This document shows positions 11,090 to 22,670 of a stretch of DNA of 64,000 bases, piece after piece. Under the pieces are notes generated by a model. The model searched no databases. It worked only from the letters and a program-made list of their open reading frames with translations, and was not told the DNA's origin. Source of the DNA: Isoetes taiwanensis (Eukaryota; Streptophyta; Lycopodiopsida; Isoetales; Isoetaceae); contig JAJEKV010000024.1 of assembly GCA_021234155.1 (NCBI GenBank), forward strand, positions 17,383,030 through 17,447,029, read 5' to 3'. Each line of letters begins with the position of its first letter. Position 1 is the stretch's first letter. The position numbers were made by a program, and so were the translations under genes.

Positions 11090-11105
11090 GACTGCCGGAA
11101 TGAAT
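11090..11105. repeat. Target-site duplication, right copy
   Basis: GACTGCCGGAATGAAT is identical to 866-881. It marks the 5' end of the minus-strand retroelement. Confidence 0.9.
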
Positions 11106-11224
11106 ACAGAGGCCAGGCCTGCCATCATCACCAATAGAGTGTTTTATGGTCTCAAGGAAGGTCATATTCTTCAAATATCCGGCTAGAAAAAGCTCGAGCA
11201 AATCCGCATCAAATTGTCATACCT

Positions 11225-11488
11225 AATCTTGTCAGAAACTACAGCCATAGCCATAGCTTCTTCAACAACCTAGTCTCACCAGAAAGCATAACCCTAGCCA
11301 TCTTTGACGCAAGTGAAAAAACCTAAAGATGAGGATTGCAAGAATCATGCAAGATTAATCTTGTCAGAAACCACAACCATAGCCATAGCTTGCTTTAACA
11401 GCCTAATCTCACTAGAAAGCATAGCCTTAGCCATCTTTGACGCAAGCGAAAAAAACTAAAGATGAGGATTGCAAGAATCATGCAAGAT
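11225..11488. repeat. 132-bp tandem duplication
   Basis: The unit starting AATCTTGTCAGAAAC at 11225 repeats from 11357 with a few substitutions. Both end in a block reading GATGAGGATTGCAAGAATCA. Non-coding. Whether it belongs to a larger element is not visible. Confidence 0.8.
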
Positions 11489-12221
11489 TTTCAAGATTCA
11501 AATAAACCTACGAAGCCTAATCTTGCAAGCAAAAAATTGAAGCGAAGATCAAGGATTCAATGGCCAAGCTAGAAGCTGAAATCGCCAAACCAACATATTG
11601 AAGGCCTGCGCACTCAATCTGATGATTCTTCAAATTTTACTTTGTCCCGGCACTCAGAAGATCCATTTGAATTCACAAATCTCTATCTTGACATAAGACT
11701 GCTCAGGCCAGATTAAATTGGCCGAGCAGAAATGACCTTGCCTCTTCATCCTGCCATGGTACCACCGGAACTATCGCACATCAGCCCTGCTACGAAATTT
11801 GAGCAGAAGAGAAGACCGCCAAGAATACCGCCAAAGAAAATCGACCAAAACAGAGGATTGAATGACTCTGCCTTTCAATTGCAAAGAGCAACGATCTACT
11901 GTCAATCGGATTTGCAAAGCCCAGGAACAATCAGAAAACAAACAAGCCCTGCCCTGCACGCTGCGCAAAATAGAAAGAAACATGTCCTGTTATCCACACC
12001 CTACAAATACTTTTTTTTTTTCCAAGCATGGCAAAAAATCATCCAAAACACACCAAAATAGCAATGTAATCACTAAATGCAATTAAGTTGTTCAAACATG
12101 GTAAAATATACCTTTTTTCATACAATATGACACCAAAATCATAGTCCCAACCATTGCGACAAGGCCCTCCCGCAATACAAAACTCAATATTGCAGGTTTA
12201 TAGGCTAAGCCATGTTCTAGC
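11489..12221. other. No recognisable gene
   Basis: The overlapping frames at 11732-12086 have low-complexity, unconserved translations. I see no domain, splice structure or RNA gene. Confidence 0.5.
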
Positions 12222-12631
12222 CATTACTTTTTCTTCTCTTTTTTTTATATTCCTCTCTTGTTTTTAGTGTCTTTTAGTGACCTTTTATACGTTTTAAATT
12301 TTAGAAGCAAATGGCTTCTTATACCTTTTAAAAGTTTAGAAGCAAGGTAATTATGGTAGGAGATTTCTCAAATTTTTATACTATTCTATTTGAAGATTTC
12401 TCAAATTTTTAGTGACATTTCATAACGATGTCTAAATGATTTCTTTTAAAAATGTTCTCGGTGATATTTGGTTTTATGTTTTTTAAAGGCTAGGCTAGTC
12501 GTGAGAAATTATTACTACTAGCCATTATTTTGTTTAAAAGATTTCTTTTAAAAATGTTCCCGGTGACATTTGGTTTTATGTGTTTTAAAGGCTAGGCTAG
12601 GTCATGAGAAATTATTATTATTAGCCATTAT
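12222..12631. repeat. Interspersed AT-rich repeat, copy 2
   Basis: It is related to 434-660 (same AGCCATTACTTTTTCTTCTC, TTTTAGTGTCTTTTAGTGA and AAAAATGTTC..GGTGA blocks). The AAAAATGTTC to AGCCATTATT block occurs twice here, about 100 bp apart, so the unit is itself partly tandem. Confidence 0.6.
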
Positions 12632-12835
12632 TATTATTAATTATTAATTATTAATTATTAATTATTAATTATTAATTATTAATTATTAATTATTAATTAT
12701 TAATTATTAATTATTAATTATTAATTATTAATTATTAATTATTAATTATTAATTATTAATTATTAATTATTAATTATTAATTATTAATTATTAATTATTA
12801 ATTATTAATTATTAATTATTAATTATTAATTATTA

Positions 12836-12874
<39 letters not shown>

Positions 12875-12876
12875 TA
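12632..12876. repeat. Heptanucleotide (TTAATTA)n then (ATT)n microsatellite
   Basis: About 200 bp of near-perfect 7-bp repeat run straight into about 35 bp of ATT repeat. The ATT tract looks like a degraded or precursor form of the heptamer (slippage). Confidence 0.95.
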
Positions 12877-12999
12877 TATTCCTCCTTTGTTTTTAATGAC
12901 TCATAAAATGGCACGAAGCCTCTGCTTGCAACTTGAACCAACATGCATTATTCTCTGCCTCGTGGTAGCAGTGGATGGATGACCCATCTGTTCAATGGT

Positions 13000-14540
13000 C
13001 AAAAGGAAGGAAGGAAGGAAGGAAGGTTCTTTTATCGTCCGCGGAGGCCAATCGGCCTATGGGACCCAAATTACACGGGTGCAGCAAGCCCGTTGCTACC
13101 CGGATTAAAAAACCCCCCCTTAGGAGGGAAAAACCGTCGCAGCAACAAACCTGCTGGCAGCTGTACAAATATACATATATACACATGAATATATACACAT
13201 GAATTCCCGGCACCTCAGGTAGGCGCCTGGGGGCAGAGGTGAGTCCGCAGATCCAAAACCTCCTGGAGGTAGGAGCCAAGGGATCGAATCGGCGGCATCT
13301 TGAGTAGCTCGTCTGCAGGGCGGGACCAGTCGCACCAAAGAGAATGTAGCGAGCCGAATCGACTATAGGGCCGGGCGTACTCTGGAAGGCATGGCTTTCA
13401 CCCTCAACAATCCCCATCGGGCAACACTGACAAAGCCTGTCCTGGCGCGGCTCTCCAACCCACCGACCCGTCTCAAGCCGAAGATGGTGGGCCCCTGTTC
13501 GAATGGATGCGATAATCCTGCGGTTCTTCATGGGCAACTGAGAACGCAGGTAGAGCTGTGGGCCTCGAACCAGGGTGGGGTTTATGTGCTGTTTGTAGTG
13601 TGCCACCTTTACCTGTTCCAGAGCATGGTGGTCCCAGAGCTTCCCCAGGAAACAAGAGTCCAAGTACCCCTTCAGCCTATCCCGGCCGGCGTCTGTGTGC
13701 ACCTGGATGCACATATGTGCGTCTACGTTCCAGCGTGCCAGCCACTGGGCTCTCTTGTCCTTCCAACAAGCCCTGAGTCATTGCGGGCTCATCGCCACAT
13801 CGTAAGCCAAGTGGGGGAGCCAAGTGTCGCCCATGTTGGCCACTTTCTGGAAATAGACAATGTGCCTATCGAGGGCCGCATGCTGCAGGGGCATGAATCC
13901 TGTCTCCTGCCACAAGATCTGATATGGAACTGAGGGCTTGACGCCAAGTGCCCGCGTCAAGAATGCCTTCTGGACCTGCTCTAAGTCGTTCCAAGTCACC
14001 AAAGACACCACTGGGCCCCACACCTTGACCCCATACAAAAGAACTGGCTCGACCAGTGCCCGGAACAAATGTGACTGGTGGCCCAAGTCATACAGCTCTG
14101 CCCTGTGACTATTGTTTTGCATTGCGTACAACGCCTTTCAACCTGCGGTCACCCGAAGGCGAATGGATGCATCCCAATACATTGAGGACGGGATTTCCAC
14201 CCCCAGGTACTTGTAGCTGGGTGTGACCTCTACCATCTGCCCCTGGTAAGTGAGCGCCGGAGGTGCCGGATGACGTGAGGAGGATATGAGGACCACCTTA
14301 GTCTTGGCCAGGTGACCCGCATGTCCGTCGCCTGGCAGAATGTGTCCAGGGCATCTAGGTGTGCCTGCATTCCCTCTGGTGTACGGGCCAAGGGGTCCAC
14401 ATCATCCGCATAGATGAGCTGCCGGATGACCTGGTGCAAGAGCTGTATACCGTCCCCCCCCCATTGACAGCTAGCCAGGCTTCCAACTGGTCAATGTAAA
14501 GTCCAAAGAGTGTGGGTGAGAGAGGACAGAGAGGTGTCCT
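13000..14540 (-). mobile_element. 5'-truncated LINE (non-L1 type), TTCC-repeat tail
   Basis: Read on minus, it starts inside the reverse transcriptase near 'CPLSPTLFGLYIDQLE' (14540-14470). It continues through the LIYADDV catalytic motif (about 14420-14400), 'HQSHLF...VLLYGVKVWGP' (about 14070-14020) and a C-terminal region with 'ASIRTGAHHLRLETGRW' and a degenerate C-C-H-C finger, and ends in a 3' UTR and a (TTCC)n tail (13000-13027 on plus). Several frameshifts split it. No target duplication is visible. It is oriented head to head with the LINE at 14704-16316. Confidence 0.85.
13778..14439 (-). pseudogene. LINE reverse transcriptase fragment with YADD
   Basis: Two frames (14439-14230 and 14131-13778) carry the RT palm: 'QLIYADDVDPLA' and then 'LVEPVLLYGVKVWGP..SLVTWNDLEQVQ'. 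The YADD aspartates are intact, but the protein lacks the fingers, the endonuclease and an unbroken frame, so it is dead. Confidence 0.8.
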
Positions 14541-14703
14541 TTCTATGTTTAGAGAATGCTACCAGAACAAGGATAATCAGTGGTCTAAGGTGGTCTAAAG
14601 TGGCAGAAGTAATTCAACTCAATTTCTAGTGGAAACAATGCTTGTTTGTTAGTTTCTGCAATAAGAATTTAATGTTATTGTCATATAATATTGTATATAC
14701 AGG
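14541..14703. other. Spacer between head-to-head LINEs
   Basis: AT-rich, unrelated to either LINE. It separates two oppositely oriented truncated copies that both end in the same RT segment. Confidence 0.6.
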
Positions 14704-16316
14704 TTGTATGAGAGTTGTTTTGGCAGGATGCAGTCGACGGGCCAAGCATTTACCAGTAGTATCGGGGTCCGGCAGGGTTGCCCCCTCTCGCCGACACTTT
14801 TTGGCCTCTACATTGATCAGTTAGAGCCCTGGCTTACTGAGCATGGGGGGGATGGCATACATCTTTTGCACCAGGTCATCCGCCAGGCTCATCTATCGCG
14901 GACGATGTTGGCCTGCCGCCCACACCACCCGAAGATATCGCGGTCTCACGGATGCCCTAGATACATTTTGTCGGGCTCTGACGGTTCATGCGGCGTCAAT
15001 CGCCCAAGACCGGGTGGTTCTCATATCCTCTTCACGTCACCCCATGCCTCCTGCACTCACATATCGGGGGCGGCCTGTGGGCGTCCACCCACCTACAAGT
15101 ACCTAGGGGTGGAGTTCCCCTCCTCGGCTGGGGAGGCGTCTATCCGCTTGCGGGTGACAACAGGCCGGAAAGCGCTTTTATGCAATGCAGAACAAATTGT
15201 CACCAAAGAGCTATATGATTGGGGCCATCAGTCACATCCGTTTCCGGGCACCGGTCGAGCCGGCCCTTCAGACGGGGTCGAGGTTTGGGGCCGGCCGTCT
15301 CTTTGGCGACACGGAATGACTTGGGCAAAAGTGCGAAGGCATTTTTGGCCGCGCACACTTGGGGTGAAACCTTGATCCCCTATCGGTTCTAGCTGCCGAG
15401 AAATGGATTCTTGCCGCTTCGGCAGCCCTTGATAGACACATCGTCTATTTTGAAAAGTGGTTACTATGGGTGATGCTCGGCTCCCTTTTGGCTTACTTGT
15501 GGCCATGAGTCCGCGGCGGCTTAGGGCTGTTGGAGGGGTAAGAGATCGGTGGTTCGCCCGGATGGAACGTCACGAGAGCACTGATGCGCATGTCTGGTTG
15601 AAGGCGCGGCCGGTCGTCGTGGCGGCTGCTGGGGAGTACCTAGATGCTTGTTTCCTTGGCAAGCTCACGGGACCCCATTGCTCTAGAGCAGTCAAAATGG
15701 CCCATTACAAGGAGCACATCAACCCCGTGTTAGCCCGGGGCCTACGGCTCTACCAAGCGTTCCCGGCTGCCCAAAAAAGCGGGCTCATTGCCTCCATTCG
15801 CACAGTGCCCACCATCTTCGCGATCGAGGCGGGCGGTGGATTGGGAGCCCCGGGGCGACAATCTCGCTCGGTCTTTGTCAAGCGGGTGCCGTTGAGGATG
15901 AGTCTCACACTTTCGAGTTGCCCGGCGTTGGTCGGTCGGGCGGATCGCTCCCTTAGTATGGCTGGGCGTGCCCTTGCATTTGCCGATGAACACACCGCCG
16001 TCGATGCGTGCCACGGGGTCATACATCCGGAGGTACCGGACTGCGAGGTCACCTTTGCCCCCCGGGGTCCGGCCGTCGTGACTAGGCACTACGGGGGTGG
16101 TGCATGATCAGTATATATTGGGATGTTTACGCATTTTATATGATTAGCACGGTTTGTCACAGGTGATTCTTTGCCACGGTTTTTCCCTCGAAAACCCTTC
16201 GGGGCGGGGGTTTTTTAATCCGGGCAGTAATCCGCTTGCTGCGTTTTTGTATTGGGTCCCATAGACCGATTGGTCTCCGTGGACGATAAAAGTAACTTCC
16301 TTCCTTCCTTCCTTCC
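14704..16316 (+). mobile_element. 5'-truncated LINE (non-L1 type), CCTT-repeat tail
   Basis: It starts in the RT ('SSIGVRQGCPLSPTLFGLYI', about 14757-14816). The YADD site near 14890 is broken by an extra base (LIY then GRC). It runs through 'YKYLGVEF', then a 216-residue frame at 15457-16107 ('MAHYKEHINPVLARG'), to a GC-rich 3' UTR and (CCTT)n at about 16295-16316. It is the same family as 13000-14540 and 17830-18616, whose C-terminal regions are closely similar. It is a pseudogene copy. Confidence 0.85.
16179..16316 (+). repeat. Conserved LINE 3' UTR module with hairpin
   Basis: The stretch with CCCTCGAAAACCC, a GC-rich loop and GGGGGTTTTTT, then TTGGGTCCCATAGACC and TCCGTGGACGATAAAAG, recurs at 18470-18616, on minus at 13000-13145, and diverged on minus at 46470-46600. 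AAAACCC can pair with GGGTTTT. The pairing is preserved in three of four copies. It is probably the template feature recognised by the LINE reverse transcriptase (inference). Confidence 0.7.
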
Positions 16317-17829
16317 TCTTTGTATGAACAATATTCATCTCTACAGTAGTGTTTGAATAGTACTATGGCAGCATCCATATTTTGCATATGTTGCATTTTT
16401 GTAGTCCAGGAATTGAATAGTCCATGTGCATCCTTACTTTTCCATGCTACACACATACCATATTTATATATTCCAATGGATCAAACTTCTTGTTCTTGTT
16501 TGAGAAGCGCATTGTACATTTCTATGCTCTTCTAATTGCACCATCTTTGCTTGGAGGTAGGTGTATTTTGCATGATTTGCAAGGTTATGTGAAGATCTCT
16601 TTTAAGGCACAAGCCCCTTTATCTCCAACAAGATTCAAGCTCACATGTAAGACTAGATGCAAATACTTTGATTGTATCAAGATGTCGAGCCCTAGCTCGC
16701 GACCCGAGAGAAGTGTAGCGCTGTGAAAGAGAACACCCAAGGAAACTAGAACGAAGAATCAAGCTTTATTGCACATTGATAGTTGGAAAAACCCCAACCG
16801 TGGTTACATATTTATAGTCCCCTGCCACGTCATCGCCACGTCACTGCCACATCATCACACCCCTTCAATTGGGCATACCTTTTGAATTTTGTATTTGCCA
16901 CCTAGGCGGATCGCCCTCGTGGCACCTACTGCATCATTACTGCATCACTGGATCGCCATGTCATCAAATCTACCAATTGGACATGCCACGTCATCAAGTA
17001 CTGCGACCTTGGTCTCTCATATGCCAACTCATCTTTGCCACGTCGTCATGCAAAAAAGATGCGGTTTTGTGGTTCTTCAATCCTTTGGCAAAAGATCTTG
17101 GAATGGAATTGAACCTTGCACTTATCCATTACGAGGTAGAGGTCTTGCCAACTCTACTACCATCACGTTTTGAACTAATTATACTTCCTTTATTCTTTAA
17201 GAGCTTCCTTTTTTCCTTAATTTTGTTCTCTCCCCTTCTCTGTTTTGCGTTCTGTAGCAGAAGATCGGCCCTTTGTCTTTGAGATCGAATTCTACACAGA
17301 TGGCTGTGGTGTTCAAATCCTTCTTTACTGTTGTTGCTGCCAAATCTTCAGATTTCGACAGCCTTCAGATCTTCTTTCGGCCCAATACAGACCCGCTTTT
17401 CTTCCCAATCAACCCCGGGCGGCCTTCAGATTATCTTAATCAGCCTGACACAGGCCCAATTTCTCCAAGATCGAACCCTAACGGCCTGTTGGAACAGATT
17501 TCTCCATTGATTTAATCAAATCCGGCCACTTCTTCTGCAACCGCTCATCCATGATTCCGTTAATAAATTCTGCCCTGGCCAATTCGATTCAAGATGAATC
17601 TGGCTTCTTCTTCTGGAGTTTTTTCTGATGCCGAGGCCTTCTACTCGATTTGCTCCAGATCTTTTTCCCTTGCCACTATTCTTAGAACAACCCACTCTTT
17701 TTCCTTTGCCTGAATCGCCCTTTTGGTCGCGACTGTCCATTGCACTCTTCTGTTCTTGCTCCTTTGTTAACAATTGTTAACGATTTCTTTCTTTTGTCCC
17801 TTTATTATTCTTCAATGGTTTATTTTCCA
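16317..17829. other. No gene; possible minus-strand LTR near 16723-17050
   Basis: No credible coding sequence. On minus, an ATAAATAT box (about 16808-16815), then AATAAA (about 16761-16767) and an end ...TTTCACA at 16723 have the order expected of an LTR. Repeated CCACGTCATC-like motifs lie further in the would-be U3. No paired LTR, primer-binding site or 5-bp duplication was found, so this is only a candidate. Confidence 0.35.
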
Positions 17830-18616
17830 CTTGTCTGGCCGTGGTTCGCCAGATGGAACGTCTTGAGAGCACAGATCGCGCTGTCTGGTGGCGTGGCCGA
17901 TCGTGGCATGCGACTTCGGGGAGTACCTAGATGCTTGTTTCCTTGGCAAGCTCTGGGACCCCATTGCTCTAGAGCAGGTCAAAATGGCCCATTACAAGGA
18001 GCACATCAACCCCGTGTTAGCCCGGGGCCCACAGCTCTACCTGCGTTCCCAGCTGCCCCTGAAAAAGCGCAGACTCATTGCCTCCATTCGCACAGGTGCC
18101 CACCATCTTCGCGATCGAGGCCAGGCGGGTGGATTGGGAGAGCCCCCGGACAGAGCTCTGTCGATCTTTGTCAAACGGGTGCCATTGAGGATGAGTCTCA
18201 CACTTTCTAGAGTTGCCCGGTGTTGATCGGTCCAGGGCCGATCACGCCCCTTAGTAAATGCGGCGGGACGTGCCCTTGCATTTGCCGATGAACACACCGC
18301 CGTCGATCACGTGCCACAGGGTCATACATCCAGAGGTACCGGACTGCGAGGTCACATTTGCCCCCGCCGGCATCCCGTGACTAGGCACTCTGAGGTGGTG
18401 CATGATCAGATATATTGGGATGTTTACGCATTTTATATGATTAGCATGCGGTTTGTCGGGCTGATTCTTTGCCCGCGGTTTTCCCTCGAAAACCCTTCGG
18501 GGCGGGGGTTTTTTAATCCGGGCAGTAATCCGCTTGCTGCGTTTTTGTATTGGGTCCCATAGACCGATTGGTCTCCGTGGACGATAAAAGTACCTTCCTT
18601 CCTTCCTTCCTTCCTT
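17830..18616 (+). mobile_element. Short 5'-truncated LINE copy, CCTT-repeat tail
   Basis: It contains only the C-terminal region ('MAHYKEHINPVLARGPQLYL', 'ASIRTGAHHL', about 17900-18210) plus the conserved 3' UTR and (CCTT)n tail (to 18616). It closely resembles 15540-16316 but retains frames the other copy has lost. Non-functional. Confidence 0.85.
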
Positions 18617-20126
18617 CATATTTTTCTCATTCACCCTTTCTTGCTTGTGTCTTGTTCTTTGTCACTGGCCATAGCTTTAACTCCGAGCTTTCCCTAAGCA
18701 CTTATTTCTCTTCGGAAGTTGTGACATGACCCGATATCTTTTCCCAAATTTTCCCTTATCATTGCTCCCTTGCATCCTTGGCGTCCCTCGCAGTCTTCTT
18801 TCTCCTTTTCTGTTTTAATTTTCTTCCGACCTTGCCCATAAGGCTACGACAATCCTCTCCCCTTCTTCCATGGTTATCTCTACTTCCATGGTTCTTCCAA
18901 AGGTTTTTTTCCCTTTAATTCTCGTGACTTGACCCCTTTTTCTTTGAGGCCTTTATTCTGCCACGTTATCTCCAAATACCACCATAGGTATTTTTCTTCT
19001 ATGGGGCTCTTCTTACGACAACCCTGTTGCCACATCATTCCTTCCCATATCTTTCTCATGGGTAATTCTTCTCGTAGCACATCTCTCGGCTACTTGCTTT
19101 CTCTTTCCATGTTTTCCTAGCTTTCTTCACCAAGCTAGCATGATTCCCCGAGCTATATTCTTATTAATCTGCTTTTCGCAGATTTTCGCCTCGATTTGCA
19201 GACGACACAAGATGTCATATAGTTGGTTGTATTTGTATGCTCCACCATAAGGATTTTTTCACAACCATCTTTTAAGCAATTGTAATGTTTTTTAGGAGGA
19301 ATGTCTTTTGGCTTCTATTTGTTGTGCATTTTATTATAGCTTGAGCTCTCGATGTGAACACTTGTAAATCTTTTTGGAAAACCAGTAAAAATCAATTTCT
19401 GAATACTGGCAAAAAATGATTGCAATAGGTCTTATTTTAGATGTCTGAAGCAATGTTCAATAAGTAATGGAATCCAAACGACTTTGCTCTTCATCTTTGT
19501 CAGGGCTATAATGCGACGAGTCTGCCGAGCTGACCCTCCTGGCAACTCAGGATCTTGTCTAACTTAAAGCTAGATCTAAACTGGTCTAAAAAATTTACGA
19601 AAGTCACACTATTGGTGAAGAATTTAATCTTCCATTTTGCAATTGGGTAATGACCCATTATTATCCATCAAGATAACAACAATCCAAAAATTTACTATCT
19701 ATAATAATCTCAATATATACACTACAATAATGATAAAACCAAACAGGAGCTTCTAGCTCTAGAACTCAATCCCGATCCCTCGATACATTGCCACCATCAA
19801 CTTGGCCAGTGCCTTGCGAATTCATTGCACATGCACTCAAATGGGGTTAGTCCTTATGACTAAGTGGAGATCCCTGGCTGCTACTGCATGCATGAAAACT
19901 TCTTGAAAATCTCCGATAACAAAGACATAAGCACAAGCAAAGACACGAAATCCTATGTGAGCATAGTGCTAGACAAGGACATCATGATAAAATGAAATAC
20001 AACAATGAGCATCAGAAGCGAAGAACATAGCCAAAATACCAAAACATCATAATTATAGCTTAGGGACAATGGGAAGCTCAGCCAGCCTATATGCAGGCCC
20101 TGTTAGCAGAAACATGCCCACCCAAC
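18617..20126. other. No recognisable gene
   Basis: Pyrimidine-rich sequence at 18620-19150, then AT-rich sequence. The short frames have no domain resemblance. Confidence 0.5.
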
Positions 20127-20480
20127 TCATATTCCGAGCCCTATAATGGGATCGTTCACAAAAGACCCATCTACCTTGTACTTATTAGTCTTTACACAAG
20201 GTAGGTGCAGTTCTTCCACCAACTTCGAAGAGATAAACATGTCAGAAGAGCCACAATCCAACAACACAACAACGTTTCGGCCCATGATTCTGCCCAAGAA
20301 TCTAATCACCCGTCCAGCAAACATGTCCACGATGTCCTTGCTTGCAGGCTTATCCAGTTCGCACAGCTCTTCCATGGCAATGGCTGAAACCGTCTTAGAT
20401 TCCAATACTTCTTCAGCCTTTTCAGTCACGTTTGCTTTCTTGTTATCAGCTTTCTTGTTCTGTGGCTGAGAGCTGATGCT
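20127..20480 (-). pseudogene. Ty3-type retropepsin fragment
   Basis: On minus, a frame reads a lysine-rich linker and then 'GRIMGRNVVVLLDCGSSDMF' followed by 'ISSKLVEELHLPC'. This fits the flap and active site of LTR-retrotransposon aspartic proteases (hydrophobic-hydrophobic-D-S/C-G-A/S-S). Asp is present. The usual Ser/Ala after Asp is Cys. Only about 110 residues remain, with no gag or RT upstream or downstream in this orientation. The frame seems to run on to 20867, but that part is antisense to another fragment. Confidence 0.65.
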
Positions 20481-20489
20481 GATATAAGT

Positions 20490-20921
20490 ATGCTTGAAGG
20501 CATGGATGTGACACTTGGGTTGTGTCAATTGCATATGAGAGCAAGGGCACGTGCCAATTTGTCGAGAGCCCCGATCGAGCTGCATGAAGGGCAGATGGTG
20601 TACCTTCGTGTGGTCTTCCCTGCAAATCTGAAAAGAAAAGCAATATTGCCATTGCTTGCAGGAAAGAAACCAAAGCTCTCCCCAAGATACAGTGGTCCTT
20701 ATAAGATTAAGAAAAAAAATAGTTTTTTCAAGAAGAAAAAGTCTGAAAGGTCTGAGCAGCCTAAGTCTAAGTCTGCAGGTGGAGAGTCCAAGAAGCGTAA
20801 GGCGGACTCTAAGTCGGGTGGTCCCAGGAAGGGGATTTTCTGCTATAGGTGTGGGGAGCCTGGGCACATTAGCCGTGAATGCTCTGATACCACTGATACA
20901 AATCGAAATTTTTTGTACTAA
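20490..20921 (+). pseudogene. Chimeric Ty3-type fragment: integrase GPY/F end joined to gag zinc knuckle
   Basis: One open frame of 143 codons has two unrelated parts. Residues about 25-75 ('ELHEGQMVYLRV', 'KKPKLSPRYSGPYKIK') match the C-terminal GPY/F module of a Ty3-type integrase. After a lysine-rich joint, residues about 80-137 are a basic gag tail with a CCHC knuckle (CYRCGEPGHISREC). In an intact element the gag knuckle precedes the integrase by thousands of bases, so this is a rearrangement or template switch. Expression is not indicated. Confidence 0.65.
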
Positions 20922-21589
20922 AATTTTGGTTCGTAACAGTGGGGTGAACCTTGTATGCGCATACCCTTCCTAGCCCACGTCTGGCACTAGAGGACCTCTT
21001 ACGATGGAGTCACATAGGTGATGTCGCATCCCTGCCACGAGAACTACACCCGATGTCACAGAGCACAAGAATACCACAGAGAAGCACAGATGAACATGAG
21101 CATGCCCGGGCAACCTAGGCCACCGAACCTAGAAGGCCAACCCCGGAGGATCCAAGAGACATCAAAATACCAAGGCACAGGTGATGCAATACCAAAGACC
21201 AAGACATGTGATGTTCATTAGATTATTTACTACTACAGGTGCCTAGATGATACTCTGCCCCTTGCTGAAGTTGCCCATACATGTTGAAGTAGCTTATTCA
21301 ATGCCCCTTACAATGGCATCTAAAGTAGGTTTAATACTTAGCATTTCCTCAAAGCTCAACATTACACTGAGGCAATTTCCCCATAAGAAATGCAACTCCA
21401 CATTAGCTTCCATTAAATCCGTTAACCATAATAACTTACCATACTTCTTACATGTATTTCTCTTGTCAGTTCATCCAATACCATGTCGGAGTAGCTAAAC
21501 AGGTGATGAAGACCTAATGACCCAAATAAGTCGATGAAACATGCTTAGAACAACTACTCTGATGTAGATGTAGGCTAACTCTATATTGT
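20922..21589. other. No recognisable gene
   Basis: 20950-21230 has an open frame of no known family (Pro/Arg/Gln-rich) that could be more retroelement debris. 21240-21589 shows nothing. Confidence 0.45.
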
Positions 21590-22670
21590 TCAAAGTGTCA
21601 GTAAATGCAGCATTACGTTCTTGAAGAGTTGGGTAATCCAAAATACGTTTAAGTGCAGGAGCTAATGTCTATGCATATTCAAAAAAGATCTAGAATAGGT
21701 CAAACGAATGCAAGAAGCAGGAGAATGGACAACAATAGATTGAAGAGATGTAAGCTGCCACTTTAATGAAAGTGGATAACGGTCATAATTTAACCCTTAT
21801 CTCTATGCCTTGTGCCAATTCGAAAATCTGAAATGCGATCCAAGGCTTGCACTTTGGAAATGACATAATCAGCACCACTAGTACCACCTCCCTGCCTATC
21901 ATGTCTGCACATAACACCTTTAGAGTGTGGCCATTCCTCTATGCCATTGCAAATTACCATCCCGAAGACTTCACACAATTGAATGAGTTCCCTTTCAAAT
22001 GTTGAAATAGGTTTGTTAGCATCAGATGATGAACGTGGCAAAATTGTATCATTAGTAGACATCCATGTAGAGTCACGAGCATCTTAAGTATAAGCTGAGC
22101 AACTCGCGTTGCAACAGTACGAGCATTGAAGTCCCCAAGAAGAATAACATGCCCTAACTGTTTGATTTGAGCAATGTCATCATAAAGATCACCATAATGA
22201 TCATTGCGGTCTACATCATACTCATCGTAGAAAGGTGATGATATAGGTGGAAAGTAACAGGCAGCAACAAAAATGGCACTACCATTGTTGCAATGGAGTT
22301 TGATCCACATGTAACGGTTATATCTATCAGCTTTATGAAGAGTGATATATGGAGCAAGGGCAACCTTAAAATATTAAGCAACCCTGCCACAACATTCATT
22401 AAATAATAAAAAGTATTGATAGCTTGTGAAATAAGGTAGCCTTTTGGTAGAATGCTCCCATGTTCCCATGAGCAGAAGGATATCAATATCTTTTGCAATG
22501 GGATTCATGCCACCACTTTTACGCCAAGCAAAACCTCGACAATTCCAAGACACCAACAGAAGGCACATTTCCTCGGAAGATACATTTAAAATATGAGCCA
22601 TATGAACTGAAGAGGCTTGTGCCATAGAGACGGTGGCGATAGTAACAGCAGCAGCATGGGACCCAAACAA
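21590..22670 (-). mobile_element. LINE ORF2 endonuclease fragment
   Basis: On minus it begins 'LLVSWNCRGF' (about 22555) and runs through 'HVILLGDFNART' (about 22155-22120) to 'GGGTSGADYVISKVQALDRI', the APE-type endonuclease of a LINE. It matches the LINE at 48880-49850 almost throughout, including 3' flank words down to about 21600. No RT follows. Frameshifts at about 22380 and 22080 break it. Internal truncation on both sides is unusual for target-primed insertion, so a later deletion is likely. Confidence 0.8.

Noticed and set aside
13391-13933. 180-residue plus frame
   Set aside because: It is antisense to the LINE C-terminal region on minus, and the minus strand matches the other LINE copies.
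20481-20867. Long minus frame joining the retropepsin to a further 130 residues
   Set aside because: This part is antisense to the integrase/gag fragment, and its composition is the complement of Lys/Arg-rich coding.
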